Source: JBAXAM01 sp964213355
GTDB lineage: Bacteria > Pseudomonadota > Gammaproteobacteria > UBA9339
NCBI GenBank assembly: GCA_964213355.1
Contig: CAXOVY010000021.1
Coordinates: 1-10,872, forward strand
Direction of reading: 5' to 3'
DNA: 10,872 nt
Shown: in pieces, positions 1 to 6,595 of the stretch
Layout of the letters: every line of letters begins with the position of its first letter
Position numbering within the stretch: the first letter of the stretch is position 1
The notes under the pieces: generated by a model
Told to the model about the DNA's origin: nothing
What the model saw: the letters and a program-made list of their open reading frames with translations, nothing else
Database searches by the model: none
Translations under genes and position numbers: made by a program

Positions 1-55
1 TAAAAAACTGGGTGGCTTTGACTCGTTATTTGGGAAACGGGATTTTAGATATTGA
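1..55. repeat. 55-bp perfect inverted repeat at both window ends
   Basis: Bases 1-55 equal the reverse complement of 10818-10872; base 56 (C) and its counterpart (G) differ. The repeat lies wholly in tnpC coding sequence and so is not a transposon end. Length and position fit the overlap a k=55 de Bruijn assembler leaves at a branching node. Confidence 0.9.
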
Positions 56-296
56 CAATAATGCTGCAGAACGTTTGATGAGACCTATTACTGTTGGTCG
101 AGCCAATTATACTTTTGCTGGTAATGATAGGGGTGGTCGAGCAGCTGCTACTATCTACAGTTTGGTTGAGAGTTGTAAGCTCAACAAAATCAATCCCTAT
201 GAATATTTACGTGATATCCTGATCAGGCTGCCAGATACTTTGAATCGCGATATTAGATCGTTGCTGCCGTATATTTGGAAACCTCAAAATTTTTAG
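3..296 (+). CDS. tnpC: IS66 transposase TnpC, C-terminal part (copy A)
   Basis: This is the C-terminal end of the large IS66 transposase, which cuts and joins the element's ends. The frame is already open at the left edge (K-N-W-V-A-L-T-R-Y-L), so the GTG at 12 is not a start: the gene is cut by the window. The motif DIDNNAAERLMRP carries the catalytic Glu of the DDE triad, followed by the typical FAGNDRGG...YSL-ESCKLN-INPYEYL segment. It aligns without gaps to the tnpC fragment at 10273-10706: over the 86 residues from ALTRYLG to LLPY I count 11 differences, so A and C are related but distinct elements. The nucleotide sequences differ at many third positions. The copy ends with six extra residues (I-W-K-P-Q-N-F region) not found in copy C. 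Confidence 0.9.
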   Translation, partial: KNWVALTRYLGNGILDIDNNAAERLMRPITVGRANYTFAGNDRGGRAAATIYSLVESCKLNKINPYEYLRDILIRLPDTLNRDIRSLLPYIWKPQNF

Positions 297-350
297 AAAC
301 ACCTCTCCTAGTATTTCCAATATATAAACTAATTTATTCCCTTTTCATAT

Positions 351-372
351 ATGTCGTTGCTCGGTCGCTTAC
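351..372 (+). repeat. Right terminal repeat of IS66 copy A
   Basis: Read inward on the minus strand it begins GTAAGCGACCGAGCAACG, matching the GTAAGCG start known for IS66 ends and the GTAAGCGG end of copy B at 3577. Position 372 is both the end of the element and the point where the recombinase frame is broken. Confidence 0.75.
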
Positions 373-812
373 GAATGACGCAACATATGAGGATGAATTG
401 GCATCCCCAATTTAGCAATATCACCAGCCCTGGCTAAAAGCTTTCTAAATGTGTCAGCTACCATTGGTCCTCCGCGCTCCGAAGTAAACGCATACGGGGA
501 CCCTTGAGATTCAGCACTAATCTTTCTAAGTGCGCGAATTTCTGGGCCATACAATGGATGGATGCTATCCATGCCATTCTTTATCCGGTGAACATGAAGC
601 TGAGCAGATTTCAAATCTACCTGGTTCCATTTAAGCGCGATTAACTCAGTTACCCTTAAACCATGTCTATATGCTACTAATATCATGGTTGTATCACGAA
701 GACAATGTCTTCCAACCTTGCCTGCAGATCGTATAACTTTTTCAACCTCAATAGGAGTTAAATGTTCACGGCTGCGGCGATCCTTGTTTTTGGGCTTCCG
801 TAATCTTTCCAT
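369..812 (-). pseudogene. Tyrosine recombinase / site-specific integrase, 3' end lost to IS66 insertion
   Basis: This is a small tyrosine recombinase (phage-integrase fold, FimB/XerD-like compact type), which would cut and rejoin DNA at specific sites. Visible catalytic residues are Arg53 in GLRVTEL, Lys78 in RIKNG, and the HxxR box His142-Arg145 in HPHMLRH. The frame stops at residue 147 immediately after that box, because the terminal repeat of IS66 copy A starts at 372. The last His/Trp and the tyrosine nucleophile are therefore missing and the product should be inactive. Related compact recombinases run to roughly 200 residues, so about 50 are lost. The ATG at 812 directly precedes the family-like N terminus ERLRKPKNKDRRSREHL, and I see no clear ribosome binding site. 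A good promoter lies upstream (862-891). It is the only non-transposon gene in the window; which element or replicon it served cannot be told. Confidence 0.88.
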
Positions 813-861
813 AAAACAATACTTGGCAGATAAATTTTGTCAGTCCAAACACTTTGATTTT

Positions 862-891
862 ATTATACCTGCTGTTTCCTACTTTCAACAA
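862..891 (-). promoter_or_regulatory. Sigma70-type promoter for the tyrosine recombinase
   Basis: On the minus strand TTGTTG (886-891) and a perfect TATAAT (862-867) are 18 bp apart, about 50 bases before the recombinase ATG at 812. The position fits the gene. It sits between the recombinase and the end of IS66 copy B, so it may be native to the recombinase. Confidence 0.55.
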
Positions 892-911
892 TAGACCTCT
901 TTTATCGAAAG

Positions 912-2537
912 TTATGCTGCTAATCTAACCTTATTCAGCTTAATATTCCATGGCAACAATCCCTCATAATCTGCTGCAGTTTTGCAACTGGGAATTGCCC
1001 CAAATAAAGAAACATAGTATTCATATGGATCAAGATTGTGTAATAAAGCAGTGCGAATAAGACTAAAATGAATGCACAACGCTCTTGCACCATCTACCGA
1101 GCAGGCAAAAAGAAAGTTTTTCCTTGCAATCACAAACGGTTTTATTGCTTGCTCCGTAAGATTGTTATCAATTTCTAAATACCCATCATCTAAAAATCTA
1201 GTTAATCCTTCCCAATGATTTATGCAATAAGCTACTGCATTACCGAGAGGAGCTTTCGGTAACAGTGTTCCATAAACAGCTCCTAACCAATTCCTAAACT
1301 CAAGCATCAGCGGTTTGGATTTTTCCTGGCGTAATATTTTGCGCTGTTCTGGATCCATCTCCTTAATCTTAGCATAGCGCTCAATCATATAGAGTTTTTG
1401 AAAAACTCTCATTGCATAGTCAGCCGCACCATCGCTACCACCAGCTTCTTGGGCCTCTTTAGCTATTGGCTCAAACTTTCGTCTGGCATGCGCATTACAG
1501 TAACTAAGCAATATATCAGGTGTCTCTCCAAGATCATCAAAAACATTACCAGCATCACAATGAATCTTTCCTTTATATCCATCAAACCATGAACCTAAAA
1601 AAATTTTATGCAAAACGGCGTTATACTCATATACCGTACTTTTTTTATCTGGCGGACCACCACGTATACAATAAACATAGGACTTTGTTTGCGCCTTGCG
1701 TCCTTCTTCTTTCAAAACTTGTAGCGATGTAGCATCCATTGCCGCAATCGGATAGCTTAGTATTTCATCTTGGAAAAAATTTACCAATGGTTGTAACATA
1801 TGGCTAGAATCTATCACCCACCTGGCCATAGTATTACGTGTTATTTTTATTCCATAGCGGCTCTGCAAAATCTTTTCTATATGGTATAGCGGCTGACGAT
1901 CCAACATTTTACTAACTATAATGTTTGCTAAAAAAGATTCACTAACCTTACTTTTAGGCAAAATATGTTCTGGTTTAGGTGCCACAGTAATTGAGCAGTC
2001 AGAGCATCCACATGTACAGGCTACTTTCTCCCGCTTTTCTACTATAATTTCATAAACCGCAGGCTCATAATTTATAATCTCATTAGTTTCATAACCTATA
2101 ACCTGTTTCTCCTTGCCACAGCTGCATATTTTATCTTCTGGAGAAACTGGAATAATAATCTCTCTTCTGGGCAAATTTTTTAAGCTATTTCTACCACCTC
2201 GTTTTCTCTTATGCGTGGCAATTTCTATGGTAGCGTCTTGTTGATCAGGTGGAATTGGTATGAGTACTGTTTCTGATGATATTGGATTAGGTTGCTCAGT
2301 ATAGCGTTCCCCTTTACTACCAAAACGGTCGCGGCATAAATCTTTAATGTGACGGTTCAATATTTCAACTTGCTGCTTTAACTCCTCAACTTCTTTTTGC
2401 AGTTCCCCAATTTTCTGGTCTTTCTGCTGATCCACTTGATCATGGCGTTTTAATTCAATCTTGGCGGCAGCAAGCTCTACTTGTAAAAGTTCTACGGTTT
2501 TTTCTAAAATCAAAATTGTTTCGTCCTTATCTCGCAT
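912..2537 (-). CDS. tnpC: IS66 transposase TnpC (copy B), full length
   Basis: This is the main DDE transposase of IS66 copy B, 541 residues, a normal length for the family. Domains in order: a coiled coil at about residues 8-67 ending in the LCRDRFGSKGER segment; a cysteine-rich zinc-binding-like region (Cys138, Cys140, then Cys174, 176, 178, 181); the PLYHIEKIL-R region with helix-turn-helix character; and the catalytic domain with Asp268 (AAMDATS), Asp328 (IHCDAG) and Glu462 (DNNLTEQAIKP). The CNAHARRKF motif follows Asp341 as in other IS66 proteins. All three catalytic residues are present, so it may be active. The start at 2537 has a weak AGGT six bases ahead and lies 12 bases after the stop of the 61-codon gene, suggesting one transcript. 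It is only distantly similar to the tnpC of copies A and C. Confidence 0.95.
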   Translation of the reverse strand: MRDKDETILILEKTVELLQVELAAAKIELKRHDQVDQQKDQKIGELQKEVEELKQQVEILNRHIKDLCRDRFGSKGERYTEQPNPISSETVLIPIPPDQQDATIEIATHKRKRGGRNSLKNLPRREIIIPVSPEDKICSCGKEKQVIGYETNEIINYEPAVYEIIVEKREKVACTCGCSDCSITVAPKPEHILPKSKVSESFLANIIVSKMLDRQPLYHIEKILQSRYGIKITRNTMARWVIDSSHMLQPLVNFFQDEILSYPIAAMDATSLQVLKEEGRKAQTKSYVYCIRGGPPDKKSTVYEYNAVLHKIFLGSWFDGYKGKIHCDAGNVFDDLGETPDILLSYCNAHARRKFEPIAKEAQEAGGSDGAADYAMRVFQKLYMIERYAKIKEMDPEQRKILRQEKSKPLMLEFRNWLGAVYGTLLPKAPLGNAVAYCINHWEGLTRFLDDGYLEIDNNLTEQAIKPFVIARKNFLFACSVDGARALCIHFSLIRTALLHNLDPYEYYVSLFGAIPSCKTAADYEGLLPWNIKLNKVRLAA

Positions 2538-2549
2538 AATACCTACGTT

Positions 2550-2735
2550 TTATTGTGGTTTGATCGAGTATCCAATAGCTAGTTGCTCCTCATAGAGTTT
2601 CCGCAATATCTCACTTTCCTTCTTTAAACCAATCTTTATCTCTAATAATTGCTTATCATACTCGTCTATTCGGTTCTTGGCTGCCTTAATTTCTCCCCTT
2701 ATGGATTTTAACCGTTCTTCCTGCTCTTTGTTCAT
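2550..2735 (-). CDS. Small coiled-coil protein between tnpB and tnpC of IS66 copy B
   Basis: This frame of 61 codons sits between tnpB and tnpC on the same strand, 52 bases after tnpB and 12 bases before tnpC. The product is very rich in Lys, Glu, Arg and Ile/Leu with a heptad-like pattern from about residue 5 to 52 (KEQEERLKSIRGEIKAAKN, then LLEIKIGLKKESEILRKLYEE), so a single long helix or coiled coil is likely. An AGGG lies very close to the ATG. I do not recognise a named family. Since TnpC also begins with a coiled coil, a partner or modulator of the transposase is possible, but that is inference. A chance open frame cannot be excluded; same-strand operon position and strong helical composition argue for a real gene. 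Confidence 0.6.
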   Translation of the reverse strand: MNKEQEERLKSIRGEIKAAKNRIDEYDKQLLEIKIGLKKESEILRKLYEEQLAIGYSIKPQ

Positions 2736-2787
2736 GCCCTATAATAATAGCAGATAACCCTATTTTTACTAGAAGTTTAGAAAAAAT

Positions 2788-3138
2788 TTAGAAAAATTTC
2801 GTTGCCTCTACATATACCTTATCCTCTATATTCATAATGTCCAGCCCAGACAATAACCACTGTAGTTGTTCTACAGTAATTTCAATTTTTTCATCCTCAA
2901 TGCTTGGAAATTTGAACTTGCTCTTTTCCAACCTTTTATAAAGCAACCAGAAACCATTCCCTTCCCAATACAGCAGTTTTATCTTATCTGCTGATTTATT
3001 CCTAAAAGCAAAAACATGCCCAGATGTAGGGTTATCCCGCAAACGCGCAGCCACTAAAATTATCAGTGAGTCCATCTGCTTTCTGAAATCTATGGGCTTG
3101 CGATATAGCCAAACCTTGGCATTGGAAAACAAAAACAT
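2788..3138 (-). CDS. tnpB: IS66 accessory protein TnpB (copy B)
   Basis: The 116-residue product is the IS66 Orf2/TnpB accessory protein, needed with TnpA and TnpC for transposition in studied IS66 elements; its biochemical role is not settled. The diagnostic core is present: YRKPIDFRKQMDSL, then SGHVFAFRNKSADKIKLLYWEGNGFWLLYKRLEK and a C-terminal segment with QLQWLLSGLDI-like spacing. The start at 3138 is three bases after the tnpA stop (3142), so the two are probably translationally coupled. The same protein occurs in copy C at 3853-4206 with clearly different sequence, which confirms that B and C are separate IS66 lineages. Confidence 0.93.
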   Translation of the reverse strand: MFLFSNAKVWLYRKPIDFRKQMDSLIILVAARLRDNPTSGHVFAFRNKSADKIKLLYWEGNGFWLLYKRLEKSKFKFPSIEDEKIEITVEQLQWLLSGLDIMNIEDKVYVEATKFF

Positions 3139-3141
3139 ACA

Positions 3142-3492
3142 TTATCTTGTAAGCCCCAGAATCTGTGGTAATAGGCGCAAGCATCCTACATCATGTATCA
3201 ACAGCCTTCGACCATTCGGGAATTCTAGTGTACACAGACATCCATTAATGTTTTTCTTGGAAATTTTAATGCCAATAAAATCGCTGCTTTGCCTCTTATG
3301 TTTATTTTTCCAATAGGAAAATTGGGCGCTAGATAAATTATTCTCCCTACAATACTGTTCAGCTGTTACCCCTGCTTTAGCATAATTTTCAATGTGGGGT
3401 AACCAAAAAGCATAATCTTTTTTGACCTCTGTTATCTCTGGCGTTAGGCTTGAATCTAGGATTACTTTCGCAGTTACCTCGGGATCTACCAT
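3142..3492 (-). CDS. tnpA: IS66 accessory protein TnpA (copy B)
   Basis: The 116-residue product is the small IS66 Orf1/TnpA protein, a helix-turn-helix DNA-binding accessory of the element. The segment around residues 27-68 (FWLPHIENYAKAGVTAEQYC, then ENNLSSAQFSYWKNKHK) is the family's HTH region, followed by the short beta-rich tail with LEFPNGRRLLIHDVG. The ATG at 3492 is preceded by GGAG at eight bases' distance, a good ribosome binding site. The first gene of the operon begins about 85 bases inside the terminal repeat, and tnpB follows after three bases. The extended N terminus (DPEVTAKVILDSSLTPEITE) is a little longer than in many family members. Confidence 0.9.
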   Translation of the reverse strand: MVDPEVTAKVILDSSLTPEITEVKKDYAFWLPHIENYAKAGVTAEQYCRENNLSSAQFSYWKNKHKRQSSDFIGIKISKKNINGCLCTLEFPNGRRLLIHDVGCLRLLPQILGLTR

Positions 3493-3523
3493 ACAATTTA
3501 CTCCGCAATTATTTTTTACGGGC

Positions 3524-3553
3524 TCAATATGGCATAGCTAAATTATTGTGCAA
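3524..3553 (-). promoter_or_regulatory. Possible promoter of IS66 copy B
   Basis: On the minus strand TTGCAC (3548-3553) and TATTGA (3524-3529) are 18 bp apart, just inside the terminal repeat and about 30 bases before the tnpA start. The -35 box is fair and the -10 box is poor. Confidence 0.35.
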
Positions 3554-3559
3554 GAACGT

Positions 3560-3577
3560 GGTTAGTAGACCGCTTAC
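3560..3577 (-). repeat. Left terminal repeat of IS66 copy B
   Basis: Read inward it is GTAAGCGGTCTACTAACC, the classic IS66 left end. It marks the exact junction with the broken tnpA of copy C, which resumes at 3578. Confidence 0.8.
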
Positions 3578-3853
3578 GAAGTACAAGAAAAACAAGTCTT
3601 ATTCCAGTCTTAATAACAATATCAGCGAAGCAAAAAATAAGCAACTTGGCAAAGATGTTCCTAAGTTTATTCCACTGCAAATTGCGGCTGATATTATTAT
3701 ATCCCATCTACTGAAAGTCACCAAGAAGGTACTGTTGATACCCAAAATAGAAAAATAGAAATTATTTTTAATAATGGGCACAAAATTATTTTACCATTAG
3801 TAATTTCTGATACCAATTTATTATTGCTTATTAGAGCAGTTGGAGGGTTGTGA
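3578..3853 (+). pseudogene. tnpA: Broken tnpA of IS66 copy C
   Basis: Only the C-terminal two thirds of a TnpA-like protein remain. From 3579 the frame reads KYKKNKSYSSLNNN..., then KFIPLQIAADIII, resembling the linker and first strand of IS66 TnpA. The family's closing segment (RKIEIIFNNGHKIILPLVIS, then LLLLIRAVGGL) is in another frame that is open from 3692 to 3850. A frameshift must therefore lie between about 3692 and 3758. The N-terminal helix-turn-helix part is missing because IS66 copy B was inserted at 3577/3578. The stop TGA at 3851-3853 overlaps the tnpB ATG by one base (TGATG). Both defects should make it non-functional. Confidence 0.75.
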
Positions 3854-4206
3854 TGTTAAATTTACCGCCGAGTATCAAAGCATACATATCGAGTGAAGTT
3901 ATGGATATGAGACGCTCAGTAGATTCTTTGAGCATAATAGTTCAAGAAGTTTTGCATAAAGATCCTTTCTCTGGTCATCTTTTTGTATTTTGTAGCAAGC
4001 GAGGAGATAAAATAAAAATATTATATTGGGACCGGAATGGCTATTGTCTTTGGTACAAGAAGCTGCAATCTGGTGTTTTTAGATTACCTAAAGTGCAAGC
4101 CAAAGTATTTATGATTACGCCCCATGAATTAAATTTGTTGTTAGAGGGTATAGATCTTACTGATAAAAACAGATTAAGAGCAGTTGAGTTTGACGCTATA
4201 AAATAA
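3853..4206 (+). CDS. tnpB: IS66 accessory protein TnpB (copy C)
   Basis: This complete 117-residue IS66 Orf2/TnpB protein has the diagnostic core MDMRRSVDSLSIIVQE, then DPFSGHLFVF, KRGDKIKILYWDRNGYCLWY and KKLQSGVFRLP. I choose the ATG at 3853: GGAGG at 3842-3846 is six bases ahead of it, whereas the in-frame GTG at 3850 would be only three bases away. The ATG overlaps the stop codon of the tnpA remnant, a coupling arrangement typical of IS66. The gene is intact although tnpA and tnpC of the same element are both broken, so it probably has no present role unless it serves related IS66 copies in trans. Confidence 0.92.
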   Translation: MLNLPPSIKAYISSEVMDMRRSVDSLSIIVQEVLHKDPFSGHLFVFCSKRGDKIKILYWDRNGYCLWYKKLQSGVFRLPKVQAKVFMITPHELNLLLEGIDLTDKNRLRAVEFDAIK

Positions 4207-4207
4207 G

Positions 4208-4238
4208 GCTTTTTTATTATTTTTTATGTAAAAAAAGC
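4208..4238 (+). other. AT-rich stem-loop between tnpB and tnpC of copy C
   Basis: GCTTTTTT (4208-4215) can pair with AAAAAAGC (4231-4238) around a 15-base loop, right after the tnpB stop. With only two G-C pairs it is weak. It might reduce read-through into tnpC, or mean nothing. Confidence 0.25.
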
Positions 4239-4261
4239 TGGCATTATTTTATAGTTTTGCT

Positions 4262-4820
4262 ATGCTTCTTTATGTGGAAAACGCGCTAAATATTCAGCAA
4301 AATTGCCAGCCTAAAACCCTTGCGGAAGCTAACCAGATTATACTTTTACTCCAAGAAGATCTCCAAGATCAGCGTCATAAAAACTTAGAGCAACAAGAAA
4401 GAATTCAAGTCATCGAACAACAGTATGAGAATTTGCAACAGCAAGTACTTAGCTTATTACGTGGTAAATATGGCAAAAGTTCCGAGAAGCTGCCAGAAGG
4501 TTATATTCAACTTAGTTTATTAGACAGTACTAAATCCTTAGAACAACCAAAAGAAGAACCGATACAAAAAGAGACCATTACCTACGATAGAAAAAAACGT
4601 AATGGTCATCGTAATATACCAGATAATCTACCTCGAGTGCGCATCGAATATAAGCTCGAAGATTTAACGTGCCCATGTGGTTGTGGTAACCAATTACATA
4701 AGATAGGAGAAGTAATCACTGAGCAGCTAGAAATAGTACCGGCAAAGATTTATGTTAAACAGCTTGTAAGGTTCAAATATGCTGGATGCTTGCACCAAAA
4801 CCAAGTGATTACGGCACCAA
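4262..4820 (+). pseudogene. tnpC: IS66 TnpC of copy C, N-terminal third (fragment 1 of 3)
   Basis: The first 186 codons of an IS66 transposase: a glutamine-rich coiled coil at about residues 18-68, the LLRGKYGKSSEKL segment, a basic stretch RKKRNGHRN, and a cysteine-rich zinc-binding-like region (LTCPCGCGNQ, then AGCLHQNQ). At 4820 the gene is cut by the IS21 element; the frame runs nine more codons into the IS21 end and stops at 4847-4849. Joining base 4820 to base 7610 restores QVITAPM-PNQPIDKG, which is the usual TnpC sequence at this place. The ATG at 4262 has no clear Shine-Dalgarno, so the exact start is less sure. Confidence 0.9.
4816..4820. repeat. Target duplication ACCAA, left copy (IS21)
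   Basis: ACCAA here and at 7605-7609 flank the IS21 element. Keeping one copy restores the tnpC frame. An 8-base reading (ACCAATGC at 4816-4823 and 7605-7612) also matches; the 5-base version leaves the element with TG...CA ends, as usual for IS21. Confidence 0.8.
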
Positions 4821-4920
4821 TGCATATTCCGATCCAAATCGATCAATGATTCCAGTCCAAACCGATCAGTAATTCCAGTCCAAATCGATTAACGATTCCA
4901 GTTCAAATCGATCAAAACTT
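4821..4920 (+). repeat. Left end of IS21: TGCATATT plus four 23-bp tandem repeats
   Basis: After TGCATATT come four units of 23 bases (4829-4851, 4852-4874, 4875-4897, 4898-4920), each like CCAGTCCAAACCGATCAGTAATT with scattered changes. Such units are the expected IstA binding sites. A 60-base stretch, 4840-4899, is perfectly repeated in inverted form at 7504-7563. Confidence 0.9.
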
Positions 4921-4938
4921 TCATGTCGAATGACCCAC

Positions 4939-4969
4939 AATAATCAGATTTAAAACCTGATTGTTTTTT
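4939..4969 (+). terminator. Possible rho-independent terminator ahead of istA
   Basis: A nine-pair stem (4939-4947 with 4957-4965, one G-U pair) around a nine-base loop is followed by T residues to 4969. Placed between the IS21 left end and istA, it could block transcription entering from outside the element, a known way insertion sequences limit transposase expression. The stem is AT-rich, so strength is doubtful. Confidence 0.4.
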
Positions 4970-5016
4970 CAAAATAAGTTGTACTTCCAAGATTAATTAA
5001 AATTTGGAGATACAAA

Positions 5017-6558
5017 ATGAGAGGTCATATAACAATGAGAAAAATTCGGGAAATATTACGTTTAAAATTTGCTCTTGAAATGGGAAACCAAAAAATCGCC
5101 AATAGTTTGGCAATTAGCAGCAGTACTGTACATGAATGTTTGCGCAGGGCTAATTTAGCTAATCTTAGCTGGCCGCTGCCAGATAACATAGATGATGAGA
5201 TATTGGAGAAACAGCTTTACTCTCCGCCAAGACAAGCAATACCAAAGGAAGAGCGAGGTGAGTTGGATTGGTCTAAAATTCATGATGAGCTAAAACGCAA
5301 ACACGTAACGTTAATGTTACTGTGGAACGAGTACAGAGAATCGTATCCAATGGGAATAGGCTACAGTCGGTTTTGCGATCTTTACTTGCTATGGAAAAAG
5401 CCATTAGACACATGGATGCGTCAAGATCATAAAGCTGGCGAAAAAATGTTTGTCGATTATGCAGGAGGCACTATTCCTATAAGCGATGGGCAAGGCTATA
5501 TACATCAAGCACAGATTTTTGTTGCTGTGCTTGGCGCGTCTGGATACATCTACGCTGAAGCGACAATGACACAATCTTTGCAGGATTGGATAGAGTCACA
5601 TTGTCGAGCTCTTAAATTCTTCGGCGGTGTTCCAGAGATATCGGTGCCTGACAATTTAAAAAATTGCACTGTCCTTGCCCATCGCTATGAGCCAGATATT
5701 AACCCAACTTATCATGACCTGGCAAAGCATTATGGGTTTGTAGTTATGCCTGCGCGCGTAAGAAAACCAAAAGATAAAAGTTTGGCGGAAAAAAGCGTAC
5801 AAATTATACAGTACCAAATTCTAGCAAAATTACGCGATCAAACTTTTTTTAGTTTGGTAGAAGTAAATGAACCGATAGCAATTTTATTGAAAAAAATTAA
5901 TTCGCAAGCTTTCCAAAAATTATCAGGATCACGGTTAAGCCAATTTGAGAAGTTAGATAAACCAGCTTTAAAACCACTACCAAGCACGCCCTACAAATTC
6001 GCTGAATGGGCAAAGGCAAGACTGGGTCCTGATTATCATATTGAATTGGATAAACACTTTTACAGCGTTCCGTATACTTTTATTAAAAAAATTTTGGATG
6101 TGAGATTTACTGATCAAACAGTTGAAATTTTTTATCGTTCAAAAAGAATAGCGGTTCACATGCGCAGTTACATACATAGACGACATACAACATTGAAAGA
6201 GCATATGCCTAAGGCTCATCAGAAATATGTCGAGTGGACTCCGGAACGAATTATTAATTGGGCTCGAAAAATAGGAATGGCAACAGCGCAATTAGTTGAG
6301 AAAGTTATCGAAACTAAAGAGCATCCACAATTAGCCTTTCGTGCATGCCTTGGGATCCTGCATCTTGGTAAGAGCTATACTGAACTACGGTTGGAAGCAG
6401 CATGTGTCCGCGCTTTAAAAATAGGAGCCTACAGTTATCACAACATAGCGTCTATTCTAAAAAATAATTTAGATAACGTGCCAGTAAGTTCATCGGAAAC
6501 TTTAACAGCAACAAAAGAAGAACATGAAAACATTAGAGGAGGTGATTATTTTGAATAA
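5017..6558 (+). CDS. istA: IS21-family transposase IstA
   Basis: IstA is the DDE transposase of IS21 elements; it binds the ends and acts with the IstB ATPase. The 513-residue product has an N-terminal helix-turn-helix (about 7-45: IREILRLKFALEMGNQKIAN, then SSSTVHECLRRA), a retroviral-integrase-like core with Asp147 (FVDYAGG), Asp212 (VPDNLKN) and Glu258 (KDKSLAEKSVQ), and a C-terminal domain (KHFYSVPYTFIKK, then EWTPERIINWARKIG) typical of IS21. All catalytic residues are present. Two starts are possible: ATG 5017 with GGAGA six bases ahead, or ATG 5035 (family-like start MRKIREIL) with AGAGGT nine bases ahead. The gene ends with a perfect Shine-Dalgarno inside its last codons (6537-6546). 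Confidence 0.95.
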   Translation: MRGHITMRKIREILRLKFALEMGNQKIANSLAISSSTVHECLRRANLANLSWPLPDNIDDEILEKQLYSPPRQAIPKEERGELDWSKIHDELKRKHVTLMLLWNEYRESYPMGIGYSRFCDLYLLWKKPLDTWMRQDHKAGEKMFVDYAGGTIPISDGQGYIHQAQIFVAVLGASGYIYAEATMTQSLQDWIESHCRALKFFGGVPEISVPDNLKNCTVLAHRYEPDINPTYHDLAKHYGFVVMPARVRKPKDKSLAEKSVQIIQYQILAKLRDQTFFSLVEVNEPIAILLKKINSQAFQKLSGSRLSQFEKLDKPALKPLPSTPYKFAEWAKARLGPDYHIELDKHFYSVPYTFIKKILDVRFTDQTVEIFYRSKRIAVHMRSYIHRRHTTLKEHMPKAHQKYVEWTPERIINWARKIGMATAQLVEKVIETKEHPQLAFRACLGILHLGKSYTELRLEAACVRALKIGAYSYHNIASILKNNLDNVPVSSSETLTATKEEHENIRGGDYFE

Positions 6559-6577
6559 GGGGACGCTGTCCCCTTAA
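6537..6577 (+). promoter_or_regulatory. Orphan perfect Shine-Dalgarno followed by a hairpin over the istA stop
   Basis: AGGAGGTGAT at 6537-6546 is fully complementary to the 16S rRNA 3' end, yet the only start within range is TTG 6551, giving an eight-codon frame. A nine-pair hairpin, TAAGGGGAC (6556-6564) with GTCCCCTTA (6568-6576) around loop GCT, begins at the istA stop codon. In IS21 elements istB normally starts at or next to the istA end, so this site looks as if it once served istB. Confidence 0.6.
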
Positions 6578-6595
6578 ACCCCTGAAGTATTTAGA

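Larger units (their letters stand above)
1..372 (+). mobile_element. IS66-family element, copy A, 3' part only
   Basis: The stretch holds the last part of an IS66 transposase gene, 76 bases of untranslated 3' DNA with nothing else recognisable, and a terminal repeat ending CGCTTAC at 372 (GTAAGCGACC read inward). IS66 elements are known for ends starting GTAA and for 8-bp target duplications. The end falls exactly where the neighbouring recombinase reading frame breaks. The rest of the element lies left of the window. The expected target duplication is GAATGACG (373-380); its partner would be outside the window. Confidence 0.85.
912..3577 (-). mobile_element. IS66-family element, copy B, nearly complete
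   Basis: In minus-strand order it carries tnpA, tnpB, a 61-codon gene and tnpC, all intact. Its left end (right side here) is GTAAGCGGTCTACTAACC reading inward from 3577, typical of IS66. No matching end can be seen between the tnpC stop and the recombinase (813-911), and the 8 bases after 3577 (GAAGTACA) are not repeated there. The other end was therefore lost or has diverged, and the left boundary given is only the tnpC stop codon. The element lies inside the tnpA gene of IS66 copy C. Confidence 0.85.

Noticed and set aside
685..894. Plus-strand open frame at 685-894
   Set aside because: It is antisense to the recombinase, whose catalytic residues clearly mark the coding strand.
893..910. 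End of an IS5-like element
   Set aside because: The sequence looks faintly like an IS end, but there is no partner repeat or transposase nearby to support it.
3692..3758. Programmed frameshift in tnpA
   Set aside because: IS66 TnpA is not known to need one, I see no clear slippery site, and the gene is already truncated by copy B.
4821..4920. CRISPR-like or iteron array
   Set aside because: The 23-bp units are directly adjacent with no spacers and recur inverted at the other IS21 end, as transposase binding sites do.
4980..4987. TGTACTTC as the lost target duplication of IS66 copy B
   Set aside because: It lies inside the IS21 element, far from B, and is an eight-base match expected by chance.
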